A model generated the notes under the pieces. That model had not been told where the DNA came from. It saw only the letters and a list, made by a program, of their open reading frames with translations, and did not search any database. Shown here one piece after another: positions 45,251 through 55,458 of a stretch of 64,000 nucleotides of DNA. Source of the DNA: Cryptomeria japonica (Eukaryota; Streptophyta; Pinopsida; Cupressales; Cupressaceae); assembly GCF_030272615.1 (NCBI RefSeq), contig NC_081405.1, positions 311,195,235 to 311,259,234 of the forward strand, written 5' to 3'. A program made the position numbers and the translations under genes. Within the stretch, counting starts at the first letter, position 1. Each line of letters begins with the position of its first letter.

Positions 45251-47828
45251 CATATCATTTTCTTCAAAGCACCACATTGCATATAGTTTCTTTTCAGGCA
45301 CAACATATTCAAAAGTCACATTCTCAAAAGTTTTTGCATTTTCATATGGCAACATCAATAAAACAAGGCAAATGTCAATTTTATCATTTTTTTGCATTGA
45401 AGAGAAACAAGGGTCGTCTCCTTTCTTAGATATTAGAACATGAATTCTTTGAGGTCCTAAGGTCATTCATTTTCAACATCACCCTGTGACGACGCTTTAC
45501 TTATGGTTGGGTAGTGATTTCACTATTTGAGACTTGTTAACCCAAAATATATCAATTGCTATATCTCAAACATATTAAGAAGATCTCTAATTCATTCTAG
45601 ACACCTAGTTGATCATATAACTAGTGAAAAATCTAAAATTCTACTTCAGTGCCACTATAATTGTCACACCCAAGTAGGTTTCAATACTTACAAGTCAAGG
45701 CAAGAAAATAATAAAAAGAAAAAAGAGCTACGCCAAATTCATCTAAAGGCAAAAAGAGCAAGATATATAACTGAAATATCACACATGCAAGTGCGACAAA
45801 AAGATTGACTATGGGAACATGTGAGTAACTCCATCAAGGCTATGAACGCCTACTGGCAATGGAGCAATATTTGAAAAATTACAGTCTATAACCTCGTTAG
45901 AGCTCTCAAGGCTTGCTGGCAGTGAGGCTCTATTCGGGATGCTTTTAAAGTTAGGATAATCCATGTAGCTAGTCATATAGGATGCTAAGGATCTTTAGTG
46001 AACACAAGAGTAGGAATTAACTCATTTGCACACACATGGGCAAAAGAAGATCAAAAGTTTTAAGAATCAATGGGGAAGTTTTCCGTGTCTCCATTTGTAA
46101 ATCCTAGTCACTAAGTGTGTTGACTTGAATGTTCCAAAGGGCCCTAGGGATCGATTGATTGCTTATCTATGAAATGTTTTGCACCTCCATTTCAATTAGT
46201 GTATTACAAAAGGCTAATCAAACACAATCAACCTTGTTCGAATAGGAAATGCATCTTCATTATGCATATTGCATTAACATAGGTCATATGAAAAATTCAT
46301 TGTCTCCACATGCATTCTGCAGATCATCATGTCATACAGGTCTGCACACTGGGGGCATAGCTGAAAAAAATCCTAAAAATCGTATAAAGTTCTGAAAAAA
46401 TCCAAAAACAGTGAAAAACTCAAAATCCAAAAACAATGAAAAACTCAAAATCCAAAAACAATGAAAAACTCAAAATCCAAAAACAGTGAAAAACTCAACA
46501 AAAATACCAAAAATATCCGTATAATGTCTTGAAAAAATCAATCAAAACATTCAAATATGATCCTGAAAAAATACCAAAAACATCTATATAATGTCCTCAA
46601 AAAATTATCAAAAAAGATTTAAATATCGATCCACATAATCCAAAAACATCGGAAAAGCCCTTGGAAAAGAACTAAAAATAAAAAATCAATCAACCAAAAA
46701 ACTTGCAATAAAATGTCTTGTGAGAAACAAATATCCTAGCAGATATCCATCAAACGCTTTGCACGAAGTCAACAAAGGATACAACTATCCAATCAAACAT
46801 TTGCAATCAACTGATCAAACTATCTTATCAGTCGTATCATATCCATATCAAAGATATCATTATCTTGTCTTAAATAGAAGAGGATACACTCGTAATCAGA
46901 CAGGTCAGTCTTAAACGGGGTCCGCAACTTTCTGAGATCAGACATTATCAACTATCACACCAAGCAACTGAGAATGAATGCATGAGGTTAGTATAACTAC
47001 TGAATTTTGTCCGAGTCAGTCTTTATCTTTTATCATTTGGCGACAGATTATGTTCCTGTGCTACTCAAGGATGTCTACAAGTGACTAGAGGAGCCATGAT
47101 GGGTATTATATTTTTCTTTGTTTGCTGTTTGTGGTGTGAACCGATGAAATTCTAGGGAAATTGCTCTAGTGGGTGTCTGTGATAGGAGCATTCAACTATT
47201 GGATGCCACACATACCTCGACTCCTAGTGTAATTTCTAGAATGGAGGGTTCACTCCTTGTCTGCTATGTGTTTTTTTCTACAATGAGATATCTTACATCT
47301 TGGTTCCTTATACCCTAATGTGCTAAGCTTCATTCTTCAATAATAAGGCTCAGTGATGAATATACGTTGCACAATAAAATATGTGACACCAGTTCGTGAT
47401 TCTTTCAATTTCATTCTCATCTCATGTGTTTTTTGATAGTTTGTTGATCTCTCATATTCTCTCTAAAATCACATTCTTTCTAACATTCTTTCTTTCATCA
47501 ATCTCTTCTCTCTATCATCTTACTAACATTTCTTCACAGTGCATTTGAGTTAAAATTTTCGTTTTGGCATTATCATACAAAAACAAAAACAAATACATGC
47601 ATTCATATAGATTCCATTGCATTCATAAACATTCGTTAATATGAATACATTATAAGATACCATTGCATTCATTAGCATCATTGATACATACATATAAAAA
47701 CCATTGCATTCGTGAATCATATAGAATCAAATAGATATACATTATATAACTCATAGCATCATATAAGCATACATGGAAAACAAAACATAAATAGATCACT
47801 GCCAAAACCTGTATATCATATATATAAC
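45251..47828 (+). other. G1 non-coding 3' region
   Basis: No domain recognised. Contains the 25-bp tandem repeat at 46401-46500 and an A-rich zone rich in AAAAATCC around it (46360-46690). The part around 47580-47800 has repeated ATACATTATA / CCATTGCATTC strings. Confidence 0.55.
46401..46500. repeat. 25-bp tandem repeat, four units
   Basis: Four units of a 25-bp sequence built from TCCAAAAACAATGAAAAACT plus CAAAA, differing only at G/A in CAGTG/CAATG and at the last unit. Confidence 0.95.
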
Positions 47829-49349
47829 TCAAAAATGATAATGTGTATGAATACAATAACCAAATCCTGAAGGCTCAGATAACATGATCAAAAATGTCTC
47901 AACCAACACTGCCTCTGTCAGCAGGTGGATCCTATGCACTAGGTCCTGTCCCAGGATGCTGAGGTGGTCCCATAACACCACCATTACTGGTCCTCCATGT
48001 GGAAGTCCTACTAGAGCCAGAATGACCTCTAACAACACTAAAACTAGGAGCTCTCTATCCCTCAGGAACAATGTTATGATAAAGCTGTCGGTAGTAAAAT
48101 GCCTCCTGTGCAGCGTAATAAAGTCTATCAGACTCACTCCGTGTATCGGTACTAGAAGCAAAGTGCTGGTCATATATAGCCTGAATCATCTGTGACCATC
48201 TAACTACATCATCTATCTCCGTTTGGAGATGATCCCTCTCAGCCTCTAAAGCACCGTAGTCTGCATGGTAGACCTCTCGCTCGACATCTCGTCTAGCGAC
48301 CTCCTCCTCCAAACTCTGAATCCATGCTCTAATAATCTGTGGATCGTCCTCATCACCTACTTGTACCTCTCCAAACTATCTCAATACTTGACCTGAGAGA
48401 TAAAACTCTATAATCCACTGCATCTCAAAAGTCCTACCGATTAGATACCTTTGCTATTGACAAAAAGGCAAGTGTACTACGTCATCCGTCCAAGTGGGGA
48501 AATCTAATTATGGTATCCAAATAAAATGCTGCAGTATGTCAAACTGATGTCTCCAATACAAGGTGTTACCTGAACCCCTGTGTCTGATACTTGTTGTGTA
48601 CCTAAAAGCATACAACTCACCAGGCTGCAAATCAACATGAGTAACGGGTCTCGAAATAGAAATATGCTCCCATACCCAAGTCTGGAGTAGTGTCACACCA
48701 CAACTGATAGACTGATACCCAAGATATATAATCCCATGCATTTGATACTAAAACATGGCAAGAAGACATGGACCCCACACATATACTCATCGATTAACAA
48801 TCATATCATGGAGCACTCTACCCCATCCCACTAGAAATCTATGACCTTGTCTATCAGGTATCAACAAACTGCCAATAACACTACATAGTACAATAGTCAT
48901 GTCATCGTAATCTAACTGGGCCCAAGGGATGTCATATCGACCACTGATCTGTAAGTCCTGTATCTCACACTTGAAAAGAACACACAATCCAACAATACCA
49001 TCATCATGGTCATACACAAATCTCTCACACTTGAAAAGTGCACACAATCCAACAATGCCACACTAGTCGGAAGATGGAAAGAACATGTCTCAGAATGCCA
49101 TCACTCTATCAACGCTGTAATCATGGCCCTATTGGCCGTTACCTCTGGCAAGTGTAAAACATAATACAAACCAAGCTGTCGGATATGGTCAATCTCCTCA
49201 TCAAATAAATCAACACAAAGATCAATTCCACGGGGTCTTCTATGTCGGCAGTATAGCACTCCAATATTCTCTTGCAAAGAGAAACAATTCAAAATATCAG
49301 ATATCGGATTACGAAAACAAAAATTTCTCAGATGCATGACAAAAAACAT
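47829..49349 (-). pseudogene. Antisense ORF resembling a plant mobile domain (PMD) protein
   Basis: Reads opposite to G1. From 49300: DEEIDHIRQLGLYYVLHLPE, then ITALIE, a stop and WHSETCSFHLPTS. This fits the start of the plant mobile domain (family pattern ALVERWRPETHTFHLP). Further on are PDRQGHRFLVGWGRVLHDM, LLQTWVWEHISISRP (family pattern LQ-W-WE----RP) and GNTLYWRHQFDILQHFIWIP, then a C-terminal helical region EEEVARRDVEREVYHADYGA. Several stops and frame changes (about 49110, 48780, 48505) show decay. PMD proteins occur as host genes (MAIN/MAIL) and inside plant retroelements. A possible splice pair lies at about 49634 (G-GTATCT) and 49272 (TTTGCAAG), which would add an upstream exon; this is tentative. 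Confidence 0.65.
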
Positions 49350-49374
49350 TCACATACAACGAATGCGGTACAAT

Positions 49375-49560
49375 TATTGCTTATGCAAAACATTTACAAT
49401 GTGTGCATAATATTAAACACTATTGCGGTATGAAATGAGCGAATGCGGTATGAAATGAGCTAATGCATAATGTTAATGGTGAATGCGTAGTGTTAGCAAC
49501 GTTTGCATAACATTAAGCATGAAAGCGTAAAAACCGACAGGCAATTGCGTGATGCAATGG
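49375..49560 (-). repeat. Motif cluster upstream of the antisense ORF
   Basis: On the minus strand it reads CACGCAATTGCC, TACGCTTTCATGC, CTACGCATTCACC, ATGCATTAGCTC and CATACCGCATTCGCTCAT in close succession. These resemble the G1 leader motifs on the plus strand (36770-37480). The cluster lies just upstream of the antisense ORF, as the other lies upstream of gag. Confidence 0.5.
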
Positions 49561-50087
49561 AAAAATTGATCACTGGATTTTTTTTGAAAAATAGCAAAAA
49601 CAGGCAAAAAATAAAGAAAAAATTAGAAAGATACCATGCTGCCAGTCCTAGGAGGCCTCTGATATGAATGTACTCGGTCAGACAGGTGCAATTGAGTTCT
49701 ATAACCAGCTATGATGATCAAATACTCAAAAGAAAGCACAAGATTTGTAGAGAAAACAAAGAACTTACCACATTGCAAATGAACAAATGAAAACCTAAAA
49801 TCTTTATTTATAGCTCAAAATTAGTGTTTTTTGATACCTTGACACCCATGGTCCCCGCTAGCTTCAAACAACTTGTAGCCTACTCAAATGATCTCAAAAT
49901 GGCCCGAAAATTCACACGATTGCTTATTACACTGATATCAAAAACATGATCTCAATTTTTGAATTTTCGACCACCTTTTCCAAGGGGGCATATTTACACT
50001 ATACAGTGGTACCAAGGCATAATGGGGCAAAATTTTTCATTTTCTTTGAAACAATGTCATTCTGACTTTGTCTTAAAGAGGGGCAAA
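49561..50087 (+). promoter_or_regulatory. G1 region ending in the polypurine tract
   Basis: Non-coding on the plus strand; on the minus strand it may hold the first exon and promoter of the antisense ORF. The final purine-rich AAAGAGGGGCAAA (50075-50087) abuts the 3' LTR and is the likely polypurine tract. Confidence 0.6.
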
Positions 50088-51111
50088 TGTAGACACCTAA
50101 AAATTTCTCATTGATCATGTACTAATTATTCCTCTAATTGATTAAACAATTCTTTAATTATTTAATTAAGTTAATTAATCTTATTCTTCTAATTTAATAT
50201 TTCCTCATCACGTGACTAATTATTCTATTTCCTATTCTATCATCATTTAAATCATTTAAATCATTTTCTAATGTTAATTAAATATTTATTATTTAATTAA
50301 TTTTGATTAATTCCCCAATTTAAATAATCTTTATTATTTAAATAAATTTCATTTTCAATTTCTATCTCTAATCATCTAATCATTTAAACCCTTTTCTAAA
50401 TATTAATTAAATATTAATTATTTAATTAATTGTGATTTAATCCTTTAAATTAAATAATCTTTATTATTTAATTAAAGTCCATTTATAAATAATTAAATAG
50501 TTTCTTTAAATTATTTAATTAACCAATTAATTCTTTTAATTTCATATTTTTTTAATTCAATCAATCAATTAATTAAATCATTATCTCTCCAATCTCTATT
50601 TCCATCTTTTAGTTAGCTTTTTCTAAATTAAGCTTTATTTGTCATCCTCTTTATTTCCTCCAATCATTCCTTTTTCTTCCTTTAGTTATATTTTTCTCAA
50701 CCAGTTGACTCAATTAATCTATTTTGTTTCACCTCTAAGTCAACAGTTCAACTATCAATCAACATGTGAGCTCACCTGAGTTCCACCTCTTGATCATTCT
50801 GTTCCATCTTTCAATCAATCTCATCCAAAAATCTATAAATTGGGCATTCAATCTTCACAATTCCTCTAGATCACAAACTTCAAATCTTTGTGTCAATTGC
50901 AGGTTGCCAGTGCAATATCTAAGAGCCATCATACCACAGAGAGAAGAAGAATAATGGAAGCAATGATGCATAATAGGAAGTTTCATATTGCTTAATTTAA
51001 TTCCATTTTGCATCTATTTCATTGGTTTTATGTTTTAATTGCTTAGATAGTTAAGGATTTCGTGATTGTCCTTATTTCCTATTTAGCAATGGTGTATTTG
51101 AGCATGCTACA
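50088..51111 (+). repeat. G1 3' LTR
   Basis: 1024 bp, starts TGTAGACACCTAAAAATTTC, ends GAGCATGCTACA. About 190 bp shorter than the 5' LTR; the gap near 50550 lies at a repeated TTAATTCAATCA-like sequence, suggesting a deletion by slippage or recombination. Confidence 0.93.
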
Positions 51112-51742
51112 ATACCCTTCAAAGCTTTGTGAGGAACCCAATTTTGGATGTGTGTGACACAACTGATAGCCTCTGCCCAAAAGGTAGGATCAAGAGAATG
51201 TGCATGTATCATACAACTAGCCATCTCCTTGAGAGTTCTATTCTTTCTTTCTGCCACTCCATTGTGCTGTGGAGTATAGGCATATGAATGCTGAAGATCA
51301 ATCCCCTTAAGTGTACAAAAATCCTCAAGTCTTTTGTTCATACATTCCCTTCCATTATCTGTGTGAAGGATCTTGACCACTTTACCTGATTGCTTCTTCA
51401 CATGAGCCTTGAAGGCTAGAAATATGTCAAACACTTCACTCTTATGAACAAGAAAATAGACCCAAGTAAAGCGAGAGTAGTCATTAATGAAGGTGAGGAC
51501 ATAACGGGACCTACTAAATGAAGGTGATGGAAATGGAACTGCTTATACATCACTGTTAACAAGTTGAAGAACTTCCAAAGCTCTCCAAGCTTTCCCCTTA
51601 TCAAACTTCTCTTCGAGATGCTTGCCCATGGAACATCTTGAACATACACCCTCTGAAAAACTGATTCGAGGTAGACTTGTGACCATGTCTTTAGTGCTAA
51701 GCTGCTAAAGATAGAAGTAGTTGAGGTGACTAAACTGCTCAT
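51112..51742 (-). pseudogene. C3 integrase core
   Basis: After G1 the integrase continues on the minus strand: HFGYFYL-type zinc region, CSRCSMGKHLEEKFDKGK, then VLTFINDYSRFTWVYFLVHK, HTDNGRECMNKRLEDF (second Asp present), YTPQHNGVAERKNRTLKEMA (catalytic Glu present) and HIQNWVPHKALKGI. A frame change near 51416-51430 and stops near 51545 and 51700 break it. The Glu that became a stop in C1 is intact here. Confidence 0.88.
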
Positions 51743-52175
51743 GCCATAGCTTACTTTATGAGTTTGAGTGAGTAAGCAAGGCTATAGAAGGATATCTTGG
51801 CACAAAGTGGGAGAATGAATAAAGCCTTGAATTGTCATTGACTTGTCCCATTGCTACCAAGGCTTCGGTATCAAGTTCTTTTGCCACAACTGAATCAGGT
51901 GAAAACTCAACCTTTTTCCCATTTCCATAGTGAGTGATTTGGAAGGAAAAGAGAAGATTTGTAGACAAGTTAGGAACATAAAGAACTTTCTCAAATGTTC
52001 CATCATCCATTACAACCAAACCTTTCCCTTCTACCTCAACTTGTGTATCATCATCTATATAAATGTGAGGTACCTTAGATGGCTCCAATGAAGAAAACTG
52101 CTCCTCTATAGAACCCATTTGATAAAAGGCACCCAAGTCAAGTATCCATTGCTGTGAAGAACCCGTTGTAGCCAC
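51743..52175 (-). pseudogene. C3 protease and GAG-pre-integrase
   Basis: Active-site region reads SSQQWILDLGAFYQM, where C1 has WILDSGASYHM, so the Ser next to the catalytic Asp has changed to Leu. The following IYIDDDTQVEVEGKGLVVMD and LYVPNLSTNLLFSFQITHYG match the C1 protein. A 139-codon frame is open. Confidence 0.85.
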
Positions 52176-53190
52176 AAATTATTTCCCTTTTCCCTTAGAC
52201 TATGAGAAAGTGGAAGGAGATGATTCCTTCTTGTTGTAGGAGAACGTCAAGGTGATGTTGTTCTTCTTAAGGGGATTTGTCAACTGATCAACTTGCTTGG
52301 TGTGGCAATGATGCTCATCATGACCATACTTCTTGCAATAAGAACAAGTTAGTTTTTCCTTCTTAGGTGTGTTCCCCTTCTTGGAAGAGGATGAAAACTC
52401 GCCTTGTGATGGAGGGATGATTTCTCTTTTTCTCGCTATGGCTTTGACTTAGATTGCTTCTGCTTCTTTTTGGAACCTTTGCCTTGATTTCATTGATTCC
52501 CTTGATTAGATACCAAATCCTTAGACTTTGAAGACTTGATAATCCCCATGCTCAACAACTTAGATTGTTCCAACATCAACATTTCTGTGAAGACATCAAA
52601 TGTAGGCATAGTGTGGGAACTTGCCACTGTCTAGCGATGGATTTGGAAGCTAGAAACAAATGCTGCATATTCGGATGGAAGCTTGTCCAATGAGTTGAAT
52701 ATCAATTGAGCATCCTTTTTGTCAATTCCACAATCCATAAGCTTTGATTTTAGCTCATTTGCCTTAGTGACATAATCTTGGATTGTATCAAAACTCTTGG
52801 GATCCAAGTTAGTGAGCTCATTGTTAATCTTTTAGCCTCTGATTTCATCAATTTGACCATACAATTTCTGAAAGATATCCCAAGCCTCTTTGATTATAGT
52901 ACACTTCTCAATGTAAAAAATGAGGTCATCTGATACATATTTTTGCAAAGTTCCAAGAGCCATAACATTTTTAGTGAGCCATTCTAATTAGGCATTAGGA
53001 TTAGCGTTAGGATTTGCTAGTGCTATTATTGTTCCATCTATGTAATGCGTGAGTCCTTTTTCCATTAGTTTACTCCAAGGTTTTATTTTCCAAGATGCAT
53101 AGTTATGTGGAGTTAAAGGTAGAAATTTATGAGGACCCCTAGCAACAAAAATGAAAGAGCACAAGGAAAGAGAGGCAAAATCACACAAGA
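52176..53190 (-). pseudogene. C3 gag
   Basis: From about 53188: LPLTPHNYASWKIKPWSKLM (UBN2-type Copia capsid), then YVSDDLIFYIEKCTIIKEAW, IFQKLYGQIDEI, TNLDPKSFDTIQDYVTKAN, ELKSKLMDCGIDKKDAQLIF, a Ser/Gln/Lys-rich linker and the knuckle CSYCKKYGHDEHHC near 52320. Stops and frame changes near 52990, 52830, 52630, 52490 and 52190. C1 lost the N-terminal two thirds of this gene. Confidence 0.85.
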
Positions 53191-53404
53191 CACCCCCCCA
53201 AATTCACTCAATCAAAGAACCCCCCCCCAAAAATAGATGATTTGGCACTTTATACTTAGTGCGTGTACAATGGGCCACTTGCAAAAATGACAAAGTAGAC
53301 TTTTGATTTCAACTTTACAACTGCCTCAAAAAGAAAAATTGATAATGCAAGAGATCTAAACTAAGATCCAAGCAAATTACAAGTACCAAGTAGGCCAAAA
53401 AAGA

Positions 53405-53562
53405 CCTTATTCTGATTCATTATAAACCATTTACATATTTATTAATTACTAGCTATATGAATGATTATATATTACTGCAGAGCAGTTTCTAAAAGATATT
53501 ATAATAATTATATTAATCTATTATTATATCAATATCTACATTTATAATGAATCAGAATAAGG
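53405..53562. mobile_element. 158-bp foldback (MITE-like) element
   Basis: The ends are a perfect 22-bp inverted repeat: CCTTATTCTGATTCATTATA plus AA at 53405-53426, and its exact reverse complement at 53541-53562. The interior is AT-rich and non-coding. I see no clear target duplication, so the superfamily is not assigned. Confidence 0.65.
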
Positions 53563-54339
53563 ATAACATATGTAATATTAGGTATGTTACAAGTACAATA
53601 TCCACTCAAAAACTCTGCAAACTGATGATAGATTATGAAAGTAGATGAAAAAATATGCACTTTAAGAAAACATAGCACCTGCAAAGGTCATATGAGCCCA
53701 AACGAAGCCTTTGAAGTTGCAAAATTGAGGATTGGATAGGTACAACTGAGAGAATATGAAAATTCTGAAAAACCTGTTCACCAAAATCAGGAAATAACCA
53801 CACCACTGCGGAGAGCACAAAAAATTATCCCACCCCTCAAAAAATGCACCCAGAAAGGAGAAAAATTGAGCAAGATATGGGCCTTCAAAGTTGACCCAAA
53901 AATTCAGACTGCTTAATGGTGAGGGGTCTAAATTTTTAAAAAATGTGCGGATGTAGGTTGACATCAGCACTTCACTATGTTAAATTTGACGACCGTATGA
54001 TTGTAAAAATGCCATCACAACCCCCTTACTGACTATACAAATAGGGTGACATGGTAGGTTGACAAGTCTACTGATTGTGTAGTCCATATTATACGGACGC
54101 TTATGTGGTAGGCTGACTGGATGACATGACGAATCTAACTGAGTAGACCATATAGTGACGTGGTGATTGCGTGTTTGTTGACTGGGAATTGTGTGACAAT
54201 GAAGGTACAATTGATGTGGCCAGTGGGTAGGGCCTTTGAGGTGGCAAGCTGGCGGGGCCTGCATGTCGATAACATGGTAGTCTACGTGGGGTAGCGTTGT
54301 TAGGGAGTTGTGGTTGCCACCAGAAATTGGAACGTGGGT

Positions 54340-54600
54340 GCTGGAGGTCGCTGGAGCTACGGGGTCGGAAGTCACTAGAGTTGTGGAGGTCACTAGAGCT
54401 ACATCATTAGAAGTCACTGAAGCTGCGAAGGTTGCCAGAGCTGCGGGATGTCACGGTGAGGTCATCAGAGCGGGAGGTCACGAAGAGGTCGTCGGCATCC
54501 AGCGGGTGGCACAGACCATAGGTGATGATAGAAGGTGGAGCCCGAGTGGGCAGTGAGCAGAGTGCCTGAGGATGGCGGAGGTCGAGGCACTGTCAGGGCA
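54340..54600. repeat. GC-rich degenerate repeats in C3 leader
   Basis: Variants of GGAGGTCACTAGAGCTAC (for example GGAAGTCACTAGAGTTGT, AGAAGTCACTGAAGCTGC, AAGGTTGCCAGAGCTGCGGG) recur at about 20-30-bp intervals. The base composition contrasts with the AT-rich surroundings. The plus-strand ORF at 54308-54556 is probably a by-product. Confidence 0.6.
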
Positions 54601-55005
54601 GAGTACAGTGACAGTGGCAGAGTATGGGTCCCTGCAAAACTCTGCAGGGTACTACGTATGGGGGTGGGGTCAACATACCCCCCAAATATATAAAAATGAT
54701 TTTTTAAAATAAAAATCTTTAACAAATGTATTTTTTTTGTTAAAAAAATCTACGAATTTTGAAGTAATCGAAATTAAATTTTTCCAAAGAGCACTATCCA
54801 AATTGGGTAAAAAATTCCTCCGATGCCCCAAAATGCACTTTTGTCAAATATAGGCAAATTTATACTCGATTTTAATGGAAATGGCCTCTCGAATGCAATG
54901 GTGACATAAAAAATGCTCTAGGATGTCTCCAAAAAGAGGATCACCTCAAATTCAAAATTAGAAGCCTTCCAAGATGTCTCCCAAAACCAATCAATGAAGC
55001 CCCAA

Positions 55006-55019
55006 TGACTCTGATACCA
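55006..55019 (-). promoter_or_regulatory. C3 primer binding site
   Basis: The minus strand reads TGGTATCAGAGTCA directly after the 5' LTR, initiator-Met type with one change from C1. Confidence 0.93.
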
Positions 55020-55453
55020 TATGAGATTTTTCCAAGATCAAGGGCACAATGAAAAGCACACAAAAGAGAGACAATACAAGAACAAACTATATTCTCATCA
55101 ATATGCAAAAGTGATCAACTAGATTAACCAATACAATGAATATAGGCAAGGCCAAATGGATATGTGAGCACACAATCATGATATGTGGCTCAATGAGAAA
55201 CAAGGGTAGGTAAGAAAATATAGGGGTAGGTAGGAGAAATAGTATAATATTCCACAAGATGTGGATCACACACTGAATATGGAATGCAACAACAAGGTAA
55301 GACCACAAAAGGTGGAATTTATCCTACATGCATCATCCCTATGTGCACACTTCTCTAAGTGTCTCACATCCAAACTACGATGAGATGCATTATCCTAAGT
55401 AAAATTAAGTAAAGTGTAATTATATCTTATAAGAATAAATAATTACACCAACA
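55020..55453 (-). repeat. C3 5' LTR
   Basis: 434 bp; the plus-strand left end reads TATGAG where TGTGAG is expected. About 20 bp are deleted near 55146 relative to the other copies of this LTR. Confidence 0.92.
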
Positions 55454-55458
55454 ATGAG

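Larger units (their letters stand above)
35436..51111 (+). mobile_element. G1: Gypsy-type element without polymerase, with antisense PMD-like ORF
   Basis: LTRs 35436-36648 and 50088-51111. Flanks TTACC (35431-35435) and ATACC (51112-51116) match at 4 of 5 positions, and the C3 integrase joins across it. It encodes gag, a protease of the Tat/Ogre kind and a G-patch, then has no reverse transcriptase, RNase H or integrase. About 4.8 kb of mostly non-coding DNA precedes the 3' LTR and includes an antisense ORF (47829-49349). At 15.7 kb it is a large non-autonomous element that would need Gypsy enzymes in trans. Confidence 0.9.
53191..55005 (-). other. C3 untranslated leader
   Basis: About 1.8 kb between primer site and gag. 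It contains the foldback element at 53405-53562, coding-free AT-rich DNA to about 54000, and a GC-richer zone of degenerate repeats at 54340-54600. The part next to the primer site matches C1 6030-6482. The rest is absent from C1. Confidence 0.7.
28501..55453 (-). mobile_element. C3: Copia LTR retrotransposon with two nested insertions
   Basis: LTRs 28501-28954 and 55020-55453 of the C1 family; exact target duplication ATGAG. Contains L1 (30630-34800) and G1 (35436-51111). Without them it is about 7.1 kb with gag, protease, integrase, reverse transcriptase and RNase H, the fullest copy of this family here. Stops and frameshifts occur in every domain. Its leader (53191-55005) is long and carries a small foldback element. 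It landed at the gag start of N2. Confidence 0.95.

Noticed and set aside
47829-49349. Host PMD gene at its native locus
   Set aside because: It lies wholly between the two LTRs of G1, whose insertion borders in C3 are clear, so it travelled with or inserted into the element.
54308-54556. Plus-strand GC-rich ORF as a captured gene
   Set aside because: Its peptide only mirrors the degenerate DNA repeat; no recognisable domain and no counterpart elsewhere in the window.
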